Assembly: GCA_947302715.1 (NCBI GenBank)
Contig: CAMYVY010000005.1
Location: 36,382-100,381, forward strand
DNA length: 64,000 nucleotides
Direction: 5' to 3'
DNA from: an uncultured Clostridia bacterium
Lineage (GTDB): Bacteria > Bacillota > Clostridia > Peptostreptococcales > Anaerovoracaceae
This document shows positions 38,975 through 48,551 of this stretch, in pieces. The position numbers and the translations under genes are program-made. Numbering within the stretch: position 1 is the stretch's first letter; every line of letters starts with the position of its first letter. A model generated the notes under the pieces. That model saw nothing but the letters and a program-made list of their open reading frames with translations, had not been told where the DNA came from and ran no database searches.

Positions 38975-40174
38975 TCACCGGTTTTCTCCCATGGCGATAC
39001 CCGCGCGGATTCCCGTCGTCCATGCATTTTGGAGGTTAAAACCTCCGCACATAAAATCTTGATCCAATACTTCACCTGCAAGGTATAATCCGGGGACAAT
39101 CAGCGACTCCCCGGTTTTTTTATTTATCTCGGAAAGCGGAACTCCGCCCCTCGTTACCTGTGCCATATCCCAGCCTCGGAAACTCTTCGGATGTATTTTA
39201 TATGCCTTAAGATTCTCTATTAAGGCGTCCGGATTACTTTTGATTCGCTTCGCCAGGGGCGCCTTAACAAGGGAACATATATCAGCCTTTTCTTCCATCA
39301 AAGTCTTCAGCATCTCTTCCTTGAAATCGGGAATAAAATCGATTTCGATTTCGTATTTCGAGAAATCCCTTCCCTCAATAAAGCGGGTCAAATTAAAAAT
39401 GCAGATTCCTGATACACCGTAATCTGTAAATTGTATTTCGCCATTCTCACTGAAGATGATATCCGATTGATGCCTAAGTGACACCTTGGCTTTCTGCCTG
39501 ATTCCTGCAATATCGGTAAAATCCTCTTCCGTTTCAACCCCTGTAAGGACCGGAATTAGCGGTGTTACACTATGCCCGAGCGCCTTTGCAAATCTGTATC
39601 CATCGCCTGTCGTCCCGAGCTTTGGTTTTGACTTTCCGCCGGTGGATATCAAAACCTTCTTTGCAAAGAATGTGATATCGTCATCCTCTTGGATTCCTCT
39701 TAGTAGGCCATCCTTTATAGCTTCCTCTTTTGCCCAATAAGCCTTGGGTTTATTGAAGGTTGTAAGAATGCTAAACTTATAGCCTTCGCTTGATGTATCC
39801 GAATCGTTCAAGCTTACCGACGTTACTTCTCTTCTGGTAAGAAGCTCGACGCCTCGGTCCAAGCACGCCCTTTTCAAGATGGAAACGACATCTCTTCCAT
39901 CCTCCGAATATGGATAAACTCTTCCCTCTTGGTCAATGCGAGTAAATAGTCCAAGGGACGAAAAGAAGGCCGAGGTCTTCGGCCATTCAGGGCTTTCTAT
40001 ATTGGAAAGGTTGCAGCGACCATTGCCTGCCGCAGCAACCTTGTGCCCAACATCAGGGAGCTTTTCCAGTACCGCTATAGTAGCGGAGCTCTCCGCATCT
40101 GCGGCTTTGATGGCAGAAGCGAGGCCGGAGGCTCCCCCTCCTATTATGCATATGTCAACTAATACTTCTTTCAT
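38975..40174 (-). CDS. HI0933/YhiN-like flavoprotein (NAD(P)/FAD-dependent oxidoreductase)
   Basis: DICIIGGGASGLASAIKAA, VGHKVAAAGNGRCNLSN, YLAGEVLDQDFMCGGFNLQNAWTTGIRAG. Confidence 0.9.
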   Translation of the reverse strand: MKEVLVDICIIGGGASGLASAIKAADAESSATIAVLEKLPDVGHKVAAAGNGRCNLSNIESPEWPKTSAFFSSLGLFTRIDQEGRVYPYSEDGRDVVSILKRACLDRGVELLTRREVTSVSLNDSDTSSEGYKFSILTTFNKPKAYWAKEEAIKDGLLRGIQEDDDITFFAKKVLISTGGKSKPKLGTTGDGYRFAKALGHSVTPLIPVLTGVETEEDFTDIAGIRQKAKVSLRHQSDIIFSENGEIQFTDYGVSGICIFNLTRFIEGRDFSKYEIEIDFIPDFKEEMLKTLMEEKADICSLVKAPLAKRIKSNPDALIENLKAYKIHPKSFRGWDMAQVTRGGVPLSEINKKTGESLIVPGLYLAGEVLDQDFMCGGFNLQNAWTTGIRAGIAMGENR

Positions 40175-41032
40175 CTATACCAACAAATTATATGCTTCCC
40201 AATACTTATCGATGGTCTTTTGAATGATCTCATCCGGAAGGTCGTAATCGCTGTCCGGATTTGCCTTAAGCCAGTCGCGCACAAACTGCTTGTCGAAGCT
40301 CGGCTGGGATTTTCCCGGCTCATATCCTTCAAGCGGCCAGAACCTGGAGCTGTCCGGCGTCAGCATTTCATCGCCGATTACAACATCACCGTTTTCATCT
40401 ACCCCAAATTCAAATTTCGTATCGGCTATTATTATTCCTCTTGATAGAGCATGCTCCGCGCATTTTTTATATAACTCGATTGTATAGTCCCTTACCTTGG
40501 TTGCATACTCTTCGCCGCGCCCCGGGAATTCCTTTTCTATGACCTCTATGCTGCGCTCAAATGAAATGTTCTCGTCATGGTCTCCGATTTCAGCCTTGGT
40601 GCTTGGAGTATAAATGGGTTCGGGAAGCCTGTCGGACTCGATTAACCCCTCCGGAAGTTTGATTCCACAAACTTCTCCTGTTTTTTGATAGCTTGCCCAA
40701 CCGCTTCCTGTAATGTATCCGCGAACAATGCATTCTACGGGGAGCATGGTTAGCTTCTTGCACATCATACTTCTGCCTTCGAATTTCTCAGTTTGAAAGA
40801 ATTCGGGCATGTCCTTTACATCTGTTGATATCACATGGTTGGGAACCACATCCGATGTGAAGTCAAACCAGAATTTCGACATCTGGGTAAGAACCTTGCC
40901 CTTACCCGGAACAAGATTTTTTAGAATCACATCAAAGGCCGAGATTCTATCCGTGGCAACCATAATCAGGCTGTCACCGATATCATAAATCTCACGAACT
41001 TTTCCTTCTTTTACGGGCGTAAATTCTTTCAT
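40175..41032 (-). CDS. purC: Phosphoribosylaminoimidazole-succinocarboxamide synthase
   Basis: [58 protein letters not shown]. Confidence 0.95.
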   Translation of the reverse strand: MKEFTPVKEGKVREIYDIGDSLIMVATDRISAFDVILKNLVPGKGKVLTQMSKFWFDFTSDVVPNHVISTDVKDMPEFFQTEKFEGRSMMCKKLTMLPVECIVRGYITGSGWASYQKTGEVCGIKLPEGLIESDRLPEPIYTPSTKAEIGDHDENISFERSIEVIEKEFPGRGEEYATKVRDYTIELYKKCAEHALSRGIIIADTKFEFGVDENGDVVIGDEMLTPDSSRFWPLEGYEPGKSQPSFDKQFVRDWLKANPDSDYDLPDEIIQKTIDKYWEAYNLLV

Positions 41033-41063
41033 CTGTCGTTCATTCCTTTCTTTAATCAACAAT

Positions 41064-42335
41064 CTATCCACGAATCTGTCCATCACCATAGATGATGTAT
41101 TTATAGCTCGTTAGGGCGAGGAGCCCCATGGGTCCTCTTGCGTGAAGCTTCTGGGTGCTTATTCCGATCTCACCTCCGAAGCCGAATTCAAAACCGTCGG
41201 TGAATCTGGTGGAGGCATTCACATAGACCGCCGCGGCATCGATTCTATCCAAGAATTTCTGAGCATTCTCATAATCCCTTGTTACTATTGTCTCAGAATG
41301 TCCTGTATTATATGTGTTGATATGCTCAACCGCTGCATCAAAGTCATCAACAACCTTGATGGAAATCTTAGCATCCAGATACTCTTCTCCCCAATCTCCT
41401 TCGCATGCTCCTATATATACCGCTTCATCCATGTCATGAACAGCGGCTTTTACTATAGGAATAGAATATTCATCACATCTCATTTCAACATCGTGCTCCG
41501 CAAGCATTTTGGCTATTGGCGGAAGTGCCTCATTCAAAATATTTTTGTGAATGACCAGCGACTCGCATGCATTGCATACGCTCATTCTTTGTGTCTTTGC
41601 ATTCTCTATGATTTTTACTGCCATGTTTATATCCGCGCTTTCATCAACAAAGACATGGCAGTTCCCCACCCCTGTTTCTATCACGGGTACCGTGCTGTTT
41701 TTTACCACTGTTTGGATGAGTCCTGCTCCACCTCTTGGAATCAGCACATCGATATATTCGTTTAACCTCATGAATTCCGTTGCTGTTTCGTGGGATGTAT
41801 CTTCGATAAGCTGAACGGCGTCCTCTGCTATATCACATGATGCTATCGCCCTCTTTAGGATATTTACGATTGCGATGTTGGAATTTATGGCATCACTTCC
41901 CCCTTTAAGTATCACCGCATTTCCCGTCTTAAAGCAAAGACCAAAAGCATCCGTCGTGACGTTTGGACGTGCTTCATAGATAATTCCTATGACGCCCATC
42001 GGCACACGTTTTTGCCCAATCTGAAGTCCATTGGGTCTCTTGGTCATGGATATGACCTCACCGACCGGATCCGGAAGCGACGCGATTTGTCTTAGACCAA
42101 GCGCCATGTCCTCCAAACGACTCTCTGTGAGAAGAAGCCTATCCAGCATATGCTCGGGCATATCCTTTGACCTTCCCAATGAAACATCCTTTTTGTTCTC
42201 CGCCAAAATAAACGATGCACCATCAAGAATCGCATCCGCACATGCATTAAGTACGCGATTCTTGTCATTGGTACCCATAACCCCGAGTTCCCTCGAGGCA
42301 CTCTTCGCTTTCTTTCCTATCTCATTTAGATTCAT
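41064..42335 (-). CDS. proA: Gamma-glutamyl phosphate reductase
   Basis: [66 protein letters not shown]. Confidence 0.95.
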   Translation of the reverse strand: MNLNEIGKKAKSASRELGVMGTNDKNRVLNACADAILDGASFILAENKKDVSLGRSKDMPEHMLDRLLLTESRLEDMALGLRQIASLPDPVGEVISMTKRPNGLQIGQKRVPMGVIGIIYEARPNVTTDAFGLCFKTGNAVILKGGSDAINSNIAIVNILKRAIASCDIAEDAVQLIEDTSHETATEFMRLNEYIDVLIPRGGAGLIQTVVKNSTVPVIETGVGNCHVFVDESADINMAVKIIENAKTQRMSVCNACESLVIHKNILNEALPPIAKMLAEHDVEMRCDEYSIPIVKAAVHDMDEAVYIGACEGDWGEEYLDAKISIKVVDDFDAAVEHINTYNTGHSETIVTRDYENAQKFLDRIDAAAVYVNASTRFTDGFEFGFGGEIGISTQKLHARGPMGLLALTSYKYIIYGDGQIRG

Positions 42336-43266
42336 ACCTACGCACTCTTTCTTTTGCAATGAATAGTGTCCCTATTTGCTCACCATTAGTTATATGGTGA
42401 ATCACATGGAAATCCTCACCGCTTGCTATGATCATGTCAATCCCTGAACCTGTAGCAATTCTCGCCGCAGAAAGTTTTGTTGCCATACCTCCCGTTCCGG
42501 CATTGGTTCCCGTTGTACTCTTTCCCATTGCCATTATCTGATCATCCAGATTGGTTACAACGCTTATGAATTCCGCATCCTCATCGGTATGAGGATCCGC
42601 AGTATAGAGACCGTCTATATCTGAAAGGAGTATCAAAAGATCCGCTTCAACCAAATTTGCAACTACAGCAGACAATGTATCGTTATCGCCAAATACGGCA
42701 AGGGATTCAATCTCAGAAGTTGCAACCGTATCATTTTCATTAACAATAGGTATCACACCAAGCTTCAAGAGTTCTTCGAACGTCTTCTTCGCATTATGAG
42801 AAGCCTCCTCACTGAGAAAATTATCCTTTGTAATTAAGACCTGTCCGCATGTCTGGTTGTATTCGGCGAATAATTTTTGATAAATCATCATGAGACGCGC
42901 CTGCCCAACTGCAGCGCAAGCCTGTTTCTCTTCGATTCTGTCAGGCCTATGGTCTACACCAAGAGCTGTCCTTCCAACCATTATAGCACCGGAAGTAACC
43001 AGTACAACTTCCTTACCGCTATTCCTCAAGTCTGTAAGTTCCCGAACCAGAATCTCGAGCTTTATAAGGTCCAGTTTCCCACTCTCCTGATGTGTAAGCG
43101 AAGAGGAACCAACCTTGACAACTATTCGCTTTTTATCCTTAAAATCGCGAAGCGGCTCGACAGACATCCCTCTCTGCTCCCCAGAATGCTCGGCCCCTCC
43201 AAATCTCTCACGTACATCCTTTATAATCTTATCGCCAACAGCTTTTTTCAATTTATTATCCAACAT
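42322..43266 (-). CDS. proB: Glutamate 5-kinase (no obvious C-terminal PUA domain)
   Basis: [53 protein letters not shown]. Confidence 0.93.
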   Translation of the reverse strand: MLDNKLKKAVGDKIIKDVRERFGGAEHSGEQRGMSVEPLRDFKDKKRIVVKVGSSSLTHQESGKLDLIKLEILVRELTDLRNSGKEVVLVTSGAIMVGRTALGVDHRPDRIEEKQACAAVGQARLMMIYQKLFAEYNQTCGQVLITKDNFLSEEASHNAKKTFEELLKLGVIPIVNENDTVATSEIESLAVFGDNDTLSAVVANLVEADLLILLSDIDGLYTADPHTDEDAEFISVVTNLDDQIMAMGKSTTGTNAGTGGMATKLSAARIATGSGIDMIIASGEDFHVIHHITNGEQIGTLFIAKERVRRYESK

Positions 43267-43284
43267 CTTTTCTCCAACAGCCTC

Positions 43285-43440
43285 TCCAATTTATTATTTA
43301 TTATCTATTATTTATTATCTATTATTTATTATCTATTATCTATTATCTATTTTCTATTTTCTATTATCTATTTTCTATTATCTATATGTCTATTATCCAT
43401 TATCTATATGTCTATTATCCATTATCTATATGTCTATTAT
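43285..43440. repeat. AT-rich compound micro/minisatellite (TATTATCTAT-type 9-10-mers then about 3 x TCTATATGTCTATTATCCATTA)
   Basis: Direct reading. Confidence 0.9.
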
Positions 43441-43628
43441 TGCAGATGTTAATCTCCAGCTAAATATCGCCATAGAACAATCAATGGTAAAAAATACTAT
43501 CATACTTTTTAAAATAGCTATACATCCTCATTATACACAAACGCAATGCATCGTCAATGGATTGCGACCATAGCTACTCGGCACTCATCTATCATTGCAT
43601 TAATTGCGTAAGATAGTACATAAACGTA

Positions 43629-44053
43629 TTTCGTAGTATTTTTGTTTTTTTGACGTTTCGCTCCGGAGTATTTTTGATTTTTGATGCAAATACTCCGAAA
43701 TTCTGGCTCGACTTGCAGAATTTCGTAGTTTTTTTGTATTTATGGCGTTTCGCTCCGGAGTATTTTTGATTTTTGATGCAAATACTCCAAAATTCTGGCT
43801 CGACTTGCAGAATTTCGTAGTATTTTTGTATTTTTGGCGTTTCGCTCCGGAGTATTTTTGATTTTTGATGCAAATACTCCAAAATTCTGGCCTGACTTGC
43901 AGAATTTCGTAGTATTTTTGTTTTTTTGGCGTTTCGCTCCGGAGTATTTTTGATTTTTGATGCAAATACTCCGAAATTCTGGCTCGACTTGCAGAATTTC
44001 GTAGTATTTTTGTTTTTTTGGCGTTTCACTCCGGAGTATTTTTGATTTTTTGA
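43629..44053. repeat. 92-bp tandem repeat array 2 (about 4.6 copies, inverted relative to array 1)
   Basis: TTTCGTAGTATTTTTG... copies starting at 43629, 43721, 43813, 43905 and 43997 (all exactly 92 bp apart). Reverse-complement unit CGGAGTATTTGCATCAAAAATCAAAAATACTCCGGAGCGAAACGCCAAAAAAACAAAAATACTACGAAATTCTGCAAGTCGAGCCAGAATTT. Confidence 0.96.
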
Positions 44054-44264
44054 AAAGATACACAGAAAAAATCTATATTTTAGAAATAATCGTAGATTTG
44101 GGCAGGACATAAAAACAGTGCGACAGTGTTGAGGGGGAAAGAACTGCCGCACCTGCTACCTGTATGTATACCATCCCCTCAGGAACAATACCATACGCCA
44201 GTATTCTACAATATTGGTTGTTACTATTGTGTTCCAAGGTTTTTCAATGCCTCGGAGCTTTTTT

Positions 44265-44297
44265 GATTAAAGGGACGGCTCATAAATGAACCGCCCC
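44265..44297 (-). terminator. Possible terminator hairpin after the flavodiiron protein gene
   Basis: Minus strand GGGGCGGTTCATTTATGAGCCGTCCCTTTAAT. Confidence 0.5.
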
Positions 44298-44325
44298 TCA
44301 CCCTAAATAAACTATCTCGCCAATT

Positions 44326-45567
44326 TTATTCTGCAGCCTTTACGTCTGTAGATACGTCCTTCATGGAGTCGATAATGGCATCAGCAAGAGCTTCGAGTTC
44401 GGAAGCCTTGTCGGCCTGAAGTGTGGATGCCAATGACAATCTCTCGTTAAGGATCGTCATATCCTTCATGTTCTCATTGATGAATTTCTCGATGAGGTCG
44501 CCGGACTTGCATGCCCATGTGCCATTTTCGATTATAGCGCATGTTCTATTCTGCATGTTCAGCATCCTCATTTCATCAAGGAAGTCATGCATAACAGGAT
44601 AGATGTTCAGGTTATATGTAACCGATGCAAATACTATATGCGAATATTTGAATGCATCAGCTATCAAGTATGACACGTGCGTATTTGATACATCGCGAAC
44701 GTGGACATTGGTGAATCCCTTCTCGCAAATCTTTGATGCAAGGCACTGTGCCGCATTCTCGGTTCCACCGTACATCGAAGCATATACGATGAGTACGCCC
44801 TTTTCCTCAGGAGTATATGTGGACCAATGATTGTACTTATCGATGAAATACATGAAGTCATTTCTCCAAATGAGTCCGTGAAGAGGACAGATGTATTTGA
44901 TCTTGTCGAGCACTCTTGCAGCCTTGCCAAGGAGCAACTGTACGTGCGGTCCGTACTTTCCTACGATGTTTACGAGATATCTTCTCGCTTCATCGATCCA
45001 GTCTCTGTCATAGTTCACATCATCGTTCCAGAGCTTACCATCAAGAGCGATAAAGGAGCCGAATGCGTCTGCAGAGAACAGGACTCCATTTGTAAGGTCC
45101 AGAGTTACCATTGCTTCAGGCCAGTGAACCATCGGCGCAAACACGAATGTCAATGTATGTGTGCCGATTTGCAGCGTATCGCCTTCCTGAACCTGAATCT
45201 GCTGATGGCTGTCCACCTTGTAGCCGAACTGACGCATCATCATGAATGCCTTTTCCGTTGCAACAACCTTGCATTCAGGATAACGAACAAAGAGTTCGTA
45301 CATGGAGGAGCAGTGGTCCGGTTCCAGGTGATTACAGATAAAGTAATCAAGCTTTCTGCCATTAAGCATGTATTCTATATTATCTAAATACTCCCTTGTG
45401 ATGGACCAGTCAACACCGTCAAATACCGCTGTTTCCTCATCCAACAAAATGTATGAGTTATAAGATACTCCGTACGGAATCGGGTGAATATTTTCAAACA
45501 GATGTGTTCTGTGGTCGTTAGCACCGATCCAATATAGATTGTCTACGACTTGTCTTACGCAATGCAT
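44326..45567 (-). CDS. fprA: A-type flavoprotein / flavodiiron protein (FprA family)
   Basis: FICNHLEPDHCSSMYELF diiron ligands, C-terminal flavodoxin VLIVYASMYGGTENAAQ. Confidence 0.92.
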   Translation of the reverse strand: MHCVRQVVDNLYWIGANDHRTHLFENIHPIPYGVSYNSYILLDEETAVFDGVDWSITREYLDNIEYMLNGRKLDYFICNHLEPDHCSSMYELFVRYPECKVVATEKAFMMMRQFGYKVDSHQQIQVQEGDTLQIGTHTLTFVFAPMVHWPEAMVTLDLTNGVLFSADAFGSFIALDGKLWNDDVNYDRDWIDEARRYLVNIVGKYGPHVQLLLGKAARVLDKIKYICPLHGLIWRNDFMYFIDKYNHWSTYTPEEKGVLIVYASMYGGTENAAQCLASKICEKGFTNVHVRDVSNTHVSYLIADAFKYSHIVFASVTYNLNIYPVMHDFLDEMRMLNMQNRTCAIIENGTWACKSGDLIEKFINENMKDMTILNERLSLASTLQADKASELEALADAIIDSMKDVSTDVKAAE

Positions 45568-45615
45568 AATTATCTCCCTTCTATTTACCATTTATTACAG
45601 TCCGCTTAACGTCGA

Positions 45616-47544
45616 TTACAGTCCGCGAATTGTTCTTACTATGAAGTTTGCCTTAGGCTCTGCGCATTCCGGGCATACCCAATCCTCAGGCAGATCCTTG
45701 AACAAGGTTCCTGCTGCGATTTCGGCTTCCTCGTCGCCCAGATCCGGGTTGTATTCGTAAGCACAGCCATTGCAGACAAAGATGTCTCCAATCGGTGTTG
45801 GCTTCGGCGGAAGCGGTCTCTTCATCTTGACCATTGGTGGAGCTTCCTTCTTCTTGCCGGTTCCGAGTGCTTCTGTAAGAAGCGGCAGAATTTCATTTAC
45901 ATCTCCAACGATTCCGTAGTCGCAATTCTTAAAGATTGGGGCATTGCCGTTCTTGTTGATTGCAACGATTGTGGAGGCGTCCTTTATTCCCTTGAGGTGC
46001 TGTTTTGCTCCTGAGATACCGCAAGCGATATAGAGGTTTCCGCGGAATTTCTGACCGGACATACCAACATATCTATTGAGAGGTACATACTGAAGCGTCT
46101 CAGCAACCGGTCTTGATGAACCGATGGCTGCACCGGCTGCCTGTGCCAGGTTTTCGATTAACTTCATATTCTTCTGGTCGCCGATACCCTTACCAGCGGA
46201 TACAACTCGCTCTGCCTCTGCAATCGGTGTATCTGCCGGGATTCCGACTGTGAAGTCATATCCATCAGCCTTTAATGCTGCAACAAGTTCGTTGACCTTA
46301 TCCTTGGCATCGCCTTCCCTAAAGATTCTGCCCTTTCTGATTCCTGTTACAGGAGCTGCCTTCTTGGCCACACTTCTGGATGCACCTGCAGTCTTGTTTC
46401 CAATCTTTCCAAGTAGGTGCGATGCGATTACCACTCTCTGAATCTCGTTTGTTCCTTCATAGATTGTAGTAATCTTGGCATCTCTGTAGGAGCGTTCTAC
46501 ATCCATTCCCTTTAAGAAGCCGGAGCCACCGAAGATTTGGAGTGCGTCGTTACAGATTTCAAGAGCTCTGTCGGATGCATACATCTTCGCCATCGCAGCT
46601 TCCATGCCATAGGACTCATGTGCTTCTTTGAGCTCAGCCGCGGAGTAAACAAGGAATCTTGCTGCTCTTAGTTTAGTTGCCATGTCGGCGAGTTTGAAGC
46701 TGATGCCCTGGTTTACGCCGATCGGCTGACCAAACTGTTCTCTTTCCTTTGCTTCCTGGAGTGCATTTTCGTATGCGCCCTGAGCAATACCGAGAGCCTG
46801 TGCTGCGATTCCGATACGACCGCCATCAAGAGTTGCCATTGCAATCTTGAATCCTTCACCTTCCTTGCCAAGGAGGTTTTCCTTTGGAACCTTGACATCG
46901 TTAAAGATGAGTTCTGCAGTTGTGGATGAGCGGATACCGAGCTTATCATAGTGATCGCCGAATTCAAATCCCTTCCAGCCCTTCTCTACTATGAATGCAC
47001 TGATTCCGCGAGTGCCGATGTCCGGTGTAGTTACTGCGAATACTACGTATGTATCTGCTTTTGGTGCGTTTGTGATGAAAATCTTGCCGCCGTTCAAGAG
47101 GTAATGGTCACCCTTGTCGACCGCTGTAGTCTCGGTTCCACCTGCATCGGAACCAGCGTTTTCTTCTGTAAGACCAAAGGCACCAATCTTTTCGCCCTTG
47201 GCCAGAGGTACAAGGTATTTCTTCTTCTGTTCCTCAGTACCAAACTGGAAGATTGGGAATGAACCCAGGGATACGTGGGCGGAAAGTATAACGCCTGTAC
47301 CACCGTCTACTCTTGCCAGTTCTTCAACTGCAATGGCATAGCTTAAGATATCCATTTCGGCACCACCGTATTTCTTTGGATACGGAATACCCATGAATCC
47401 CAGCTTTCCCATCTCCTTGACCGCTTCATCGGGGAATTCGTTTTTCTGATCCAGCATGAATGCGATAGGCTTTACTTCCTTTTCCGCAAATGCTCTGACC
47501 TTTGCTCTAAATTCCTCATGAGCCTCTGTAGTCTTGAAAAGCAT
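45616..47544 (-). CDS. Triple-domain fusion: acyl-CoA dehydrogenase - EtfA FAD-binding domain - rubredoxin
   Basis: ACAD (GAFGLTEENAGSDAGGTETTAV, IYEGTNEIQRVVIASHLLG); EtfA (SRPVAETLQYVPLNRYVGMSGQKFRGNLYIACGISGAKQHLKGIKDASTIVAINKNGNAPIFKNCDYGIVGD); rubredoxin (VCNGCAYEYNPDLGD...LFKDLPEDWVCPECAEPKANF). Confidence 0.95.
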   Translation of the reverse strand: MLFKTTEAHEEFRAKVRAFAEKEVKPIAFMLDQKNEFPDEAVKEMGKLGFMGIPYPKKYGGAEMDILSYAIAVEELARVDGGTGVILSAHVSLGSFPIFQFGTEEQKKKYLVPLAKGEKIGAFGLTEENAGSDAGGTETTAVDKGDHYLLNGGKIFITNAPKADTYVVFAVTTPDIGTRGISAFIVEKGWKGFEFGDHYDKLGIRSSTTAELIFNDVKVPKENLLGKEGEGFKIAMATLDGGRIGIAAQALGIAQGAYENALQEAKEREQFGQPIGVNQGISFKLADMATKLRAARFLVYSAAELKEAHESYGMEAAMAKMYASDRALEICNDALQIFGGSGFLKGMDVERSYRDAKITTIYEGTNEIQRVVIASHLLGKIGNKTAGASRSVAKKAAPVTGIRKGRIFREGDAKDKVNELVAALKADGYDFTVGIPADTPIAEAERVVSAGKGIGDQKNMKLIENLAQAAGAAIGSSRPVAETLQYVPLNRYVGMSGQKFRGNLYIACGISGAKQHLKGIKDASTIVAINKNGNAPIFKNCDYGIVGDVNEILPLLTEALGTGKKKEAPPMVKMKRPLPPKPTPIGDIFVCNGCAYEYNPDLGDEEAEIAAGTLFKDLPEDWVCPECAEPKANFIVRTIRGL

Positions 47545-47736
47545 CTTATCTACCTCCTACATTTCATCAAAATAGTTTACGCTTTTTTATTTCCCATTCC
47601 CTCTTTAAAAGTTCTAAATATATGGACGTTTATTATGGACTTTTATTATTGACCTTTCCAATTTGCAAAACGCCTCCGGCTATCCGGATACTTTCCCCTT
47701 ATGATAGTAGTTTACAAAATTTTCGGAAAAAAATTA

Positions 47737-47786
47737 GTGGCATTTGCAACTTTTGTGTGGTAATTGCAACTAATTTATGCTATAAT
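47737..47786 (+). promoter_or_regulatory. Candidate operator: two direct repeats GTGGyAwTTGCAACTwwT 20 bp apart, upstream of a TATAAT
   Basis: GTGGCATTTGCAACTTTT (47737) and GTGGTAATTGCAACTAAT (47757), then TATAAT (47781). Confidence 0.55.
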
Positions 47787-47888
47787 AAGAAAAATCAAGG
47801 TCATAGTGTTACTTTTTTAATAACGGAAAAGCAACATTCTGACCTTGAAAAGCCCACTAACGATTTGAAAAATAATTGAGGAAAACCA

Positions 47889-48539
47889 ATGCAAAAGAGA
47901 AGAGTATTGGATGACATATCCAGAGAATCAAGATCGCTCATGCTGCCATGCTTTGAACCCTGGTGGAAGGATTATGCCACAGGGGAAACTATAATGACTT
48001 ATGATGCAGGTGTGCCTAAAAATATCGCTGTTTTGGAAAAAGGAGAAGCAAAGCTTCAAATCCTAAACGAGAGCGGCGACATGTTTCTGCTTGAGCATAT
48101 TCGGCAGGACGATCTCTTCGGAGAGCTATTCTCATTGCCCTTGGAATCATTCGAATATGTCGTAACCGCCGAAACTCCCTGCAGGGTGATGTTCGTCGGG
48201 TACGAACACATAATCAAGCCCTGCGAAAATCTATGTACGCACCACAGCCAGCTCATAAGTAATCTTTTTATGATGGCCGCACAGAAATCGCAGGAGCTTT
48301 CTCTTCACATCTCTCTTATGCATCAAAACACGATTCGCCAAAAACTCATGGCATATCTTAATTACATAGCTTCATCTCAAGGAACCCGCACCGACGGCAG
48401 CTTTGATATTCCCATTTCTTTGGCGGAGCTTGCGGATTATCTCAGCATAGATCGCTCCGCTATGATGCGAGAAATCAAATCAATGAAAAACGACGGTCTC
48501 ATCTCAGGAAACCGTCGCGAATTCATAATCTTGCAGTAA
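47889..48539 (+). CDS. Crp/Fnr family transcriptional regulator
   Basis: cNMP-type beta-roll (AVLEKGEAKLQILNESGDMFLLEHIRQDDLFGELF) plus C-terminal HTH SLAELADYLSIDRSAMMREIKSMKNDGLI. Confidence 0.88.
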   Translation: MQKRRVLDDISRESRSLMLPCFEPWWKDYATGETIMTYDAGVPKNIAVLEKGEAKLQILNESGDMFLLEHIRQDDLFGELFSLPLESFEYVVTAETPCRVMFVGYEHIIKPCENLCTHHSQLISNLFMMAAQKSQELSLHISLMHQNTIRQKLMAYLNYIASSQGTRTDGSFDIPISLAELADYLSIDRSAMMREIKSMKNDGLISGNRREFIILQ

Positions 48540-48551
48540 GCGTGGCGCCGC

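Noticed and set aside
35850-44053. CRISPR array interpretation of the 92-bp repeats
   Set aside because: The 26-bp segments between cores are near-identical within each array and no cas genes are seen in the window.
43592-44152. Overlapping minus-strand ORFs (186, 121, 107 aa) with repeated KIKNTPERNAKKTKILRN-like peptides
   Set aside because: They are the three frames of the 92-bp AT-rich tandem array (92 is not a multiple of 3, so the frame rotates and all frames stay open); no RBS or family support.
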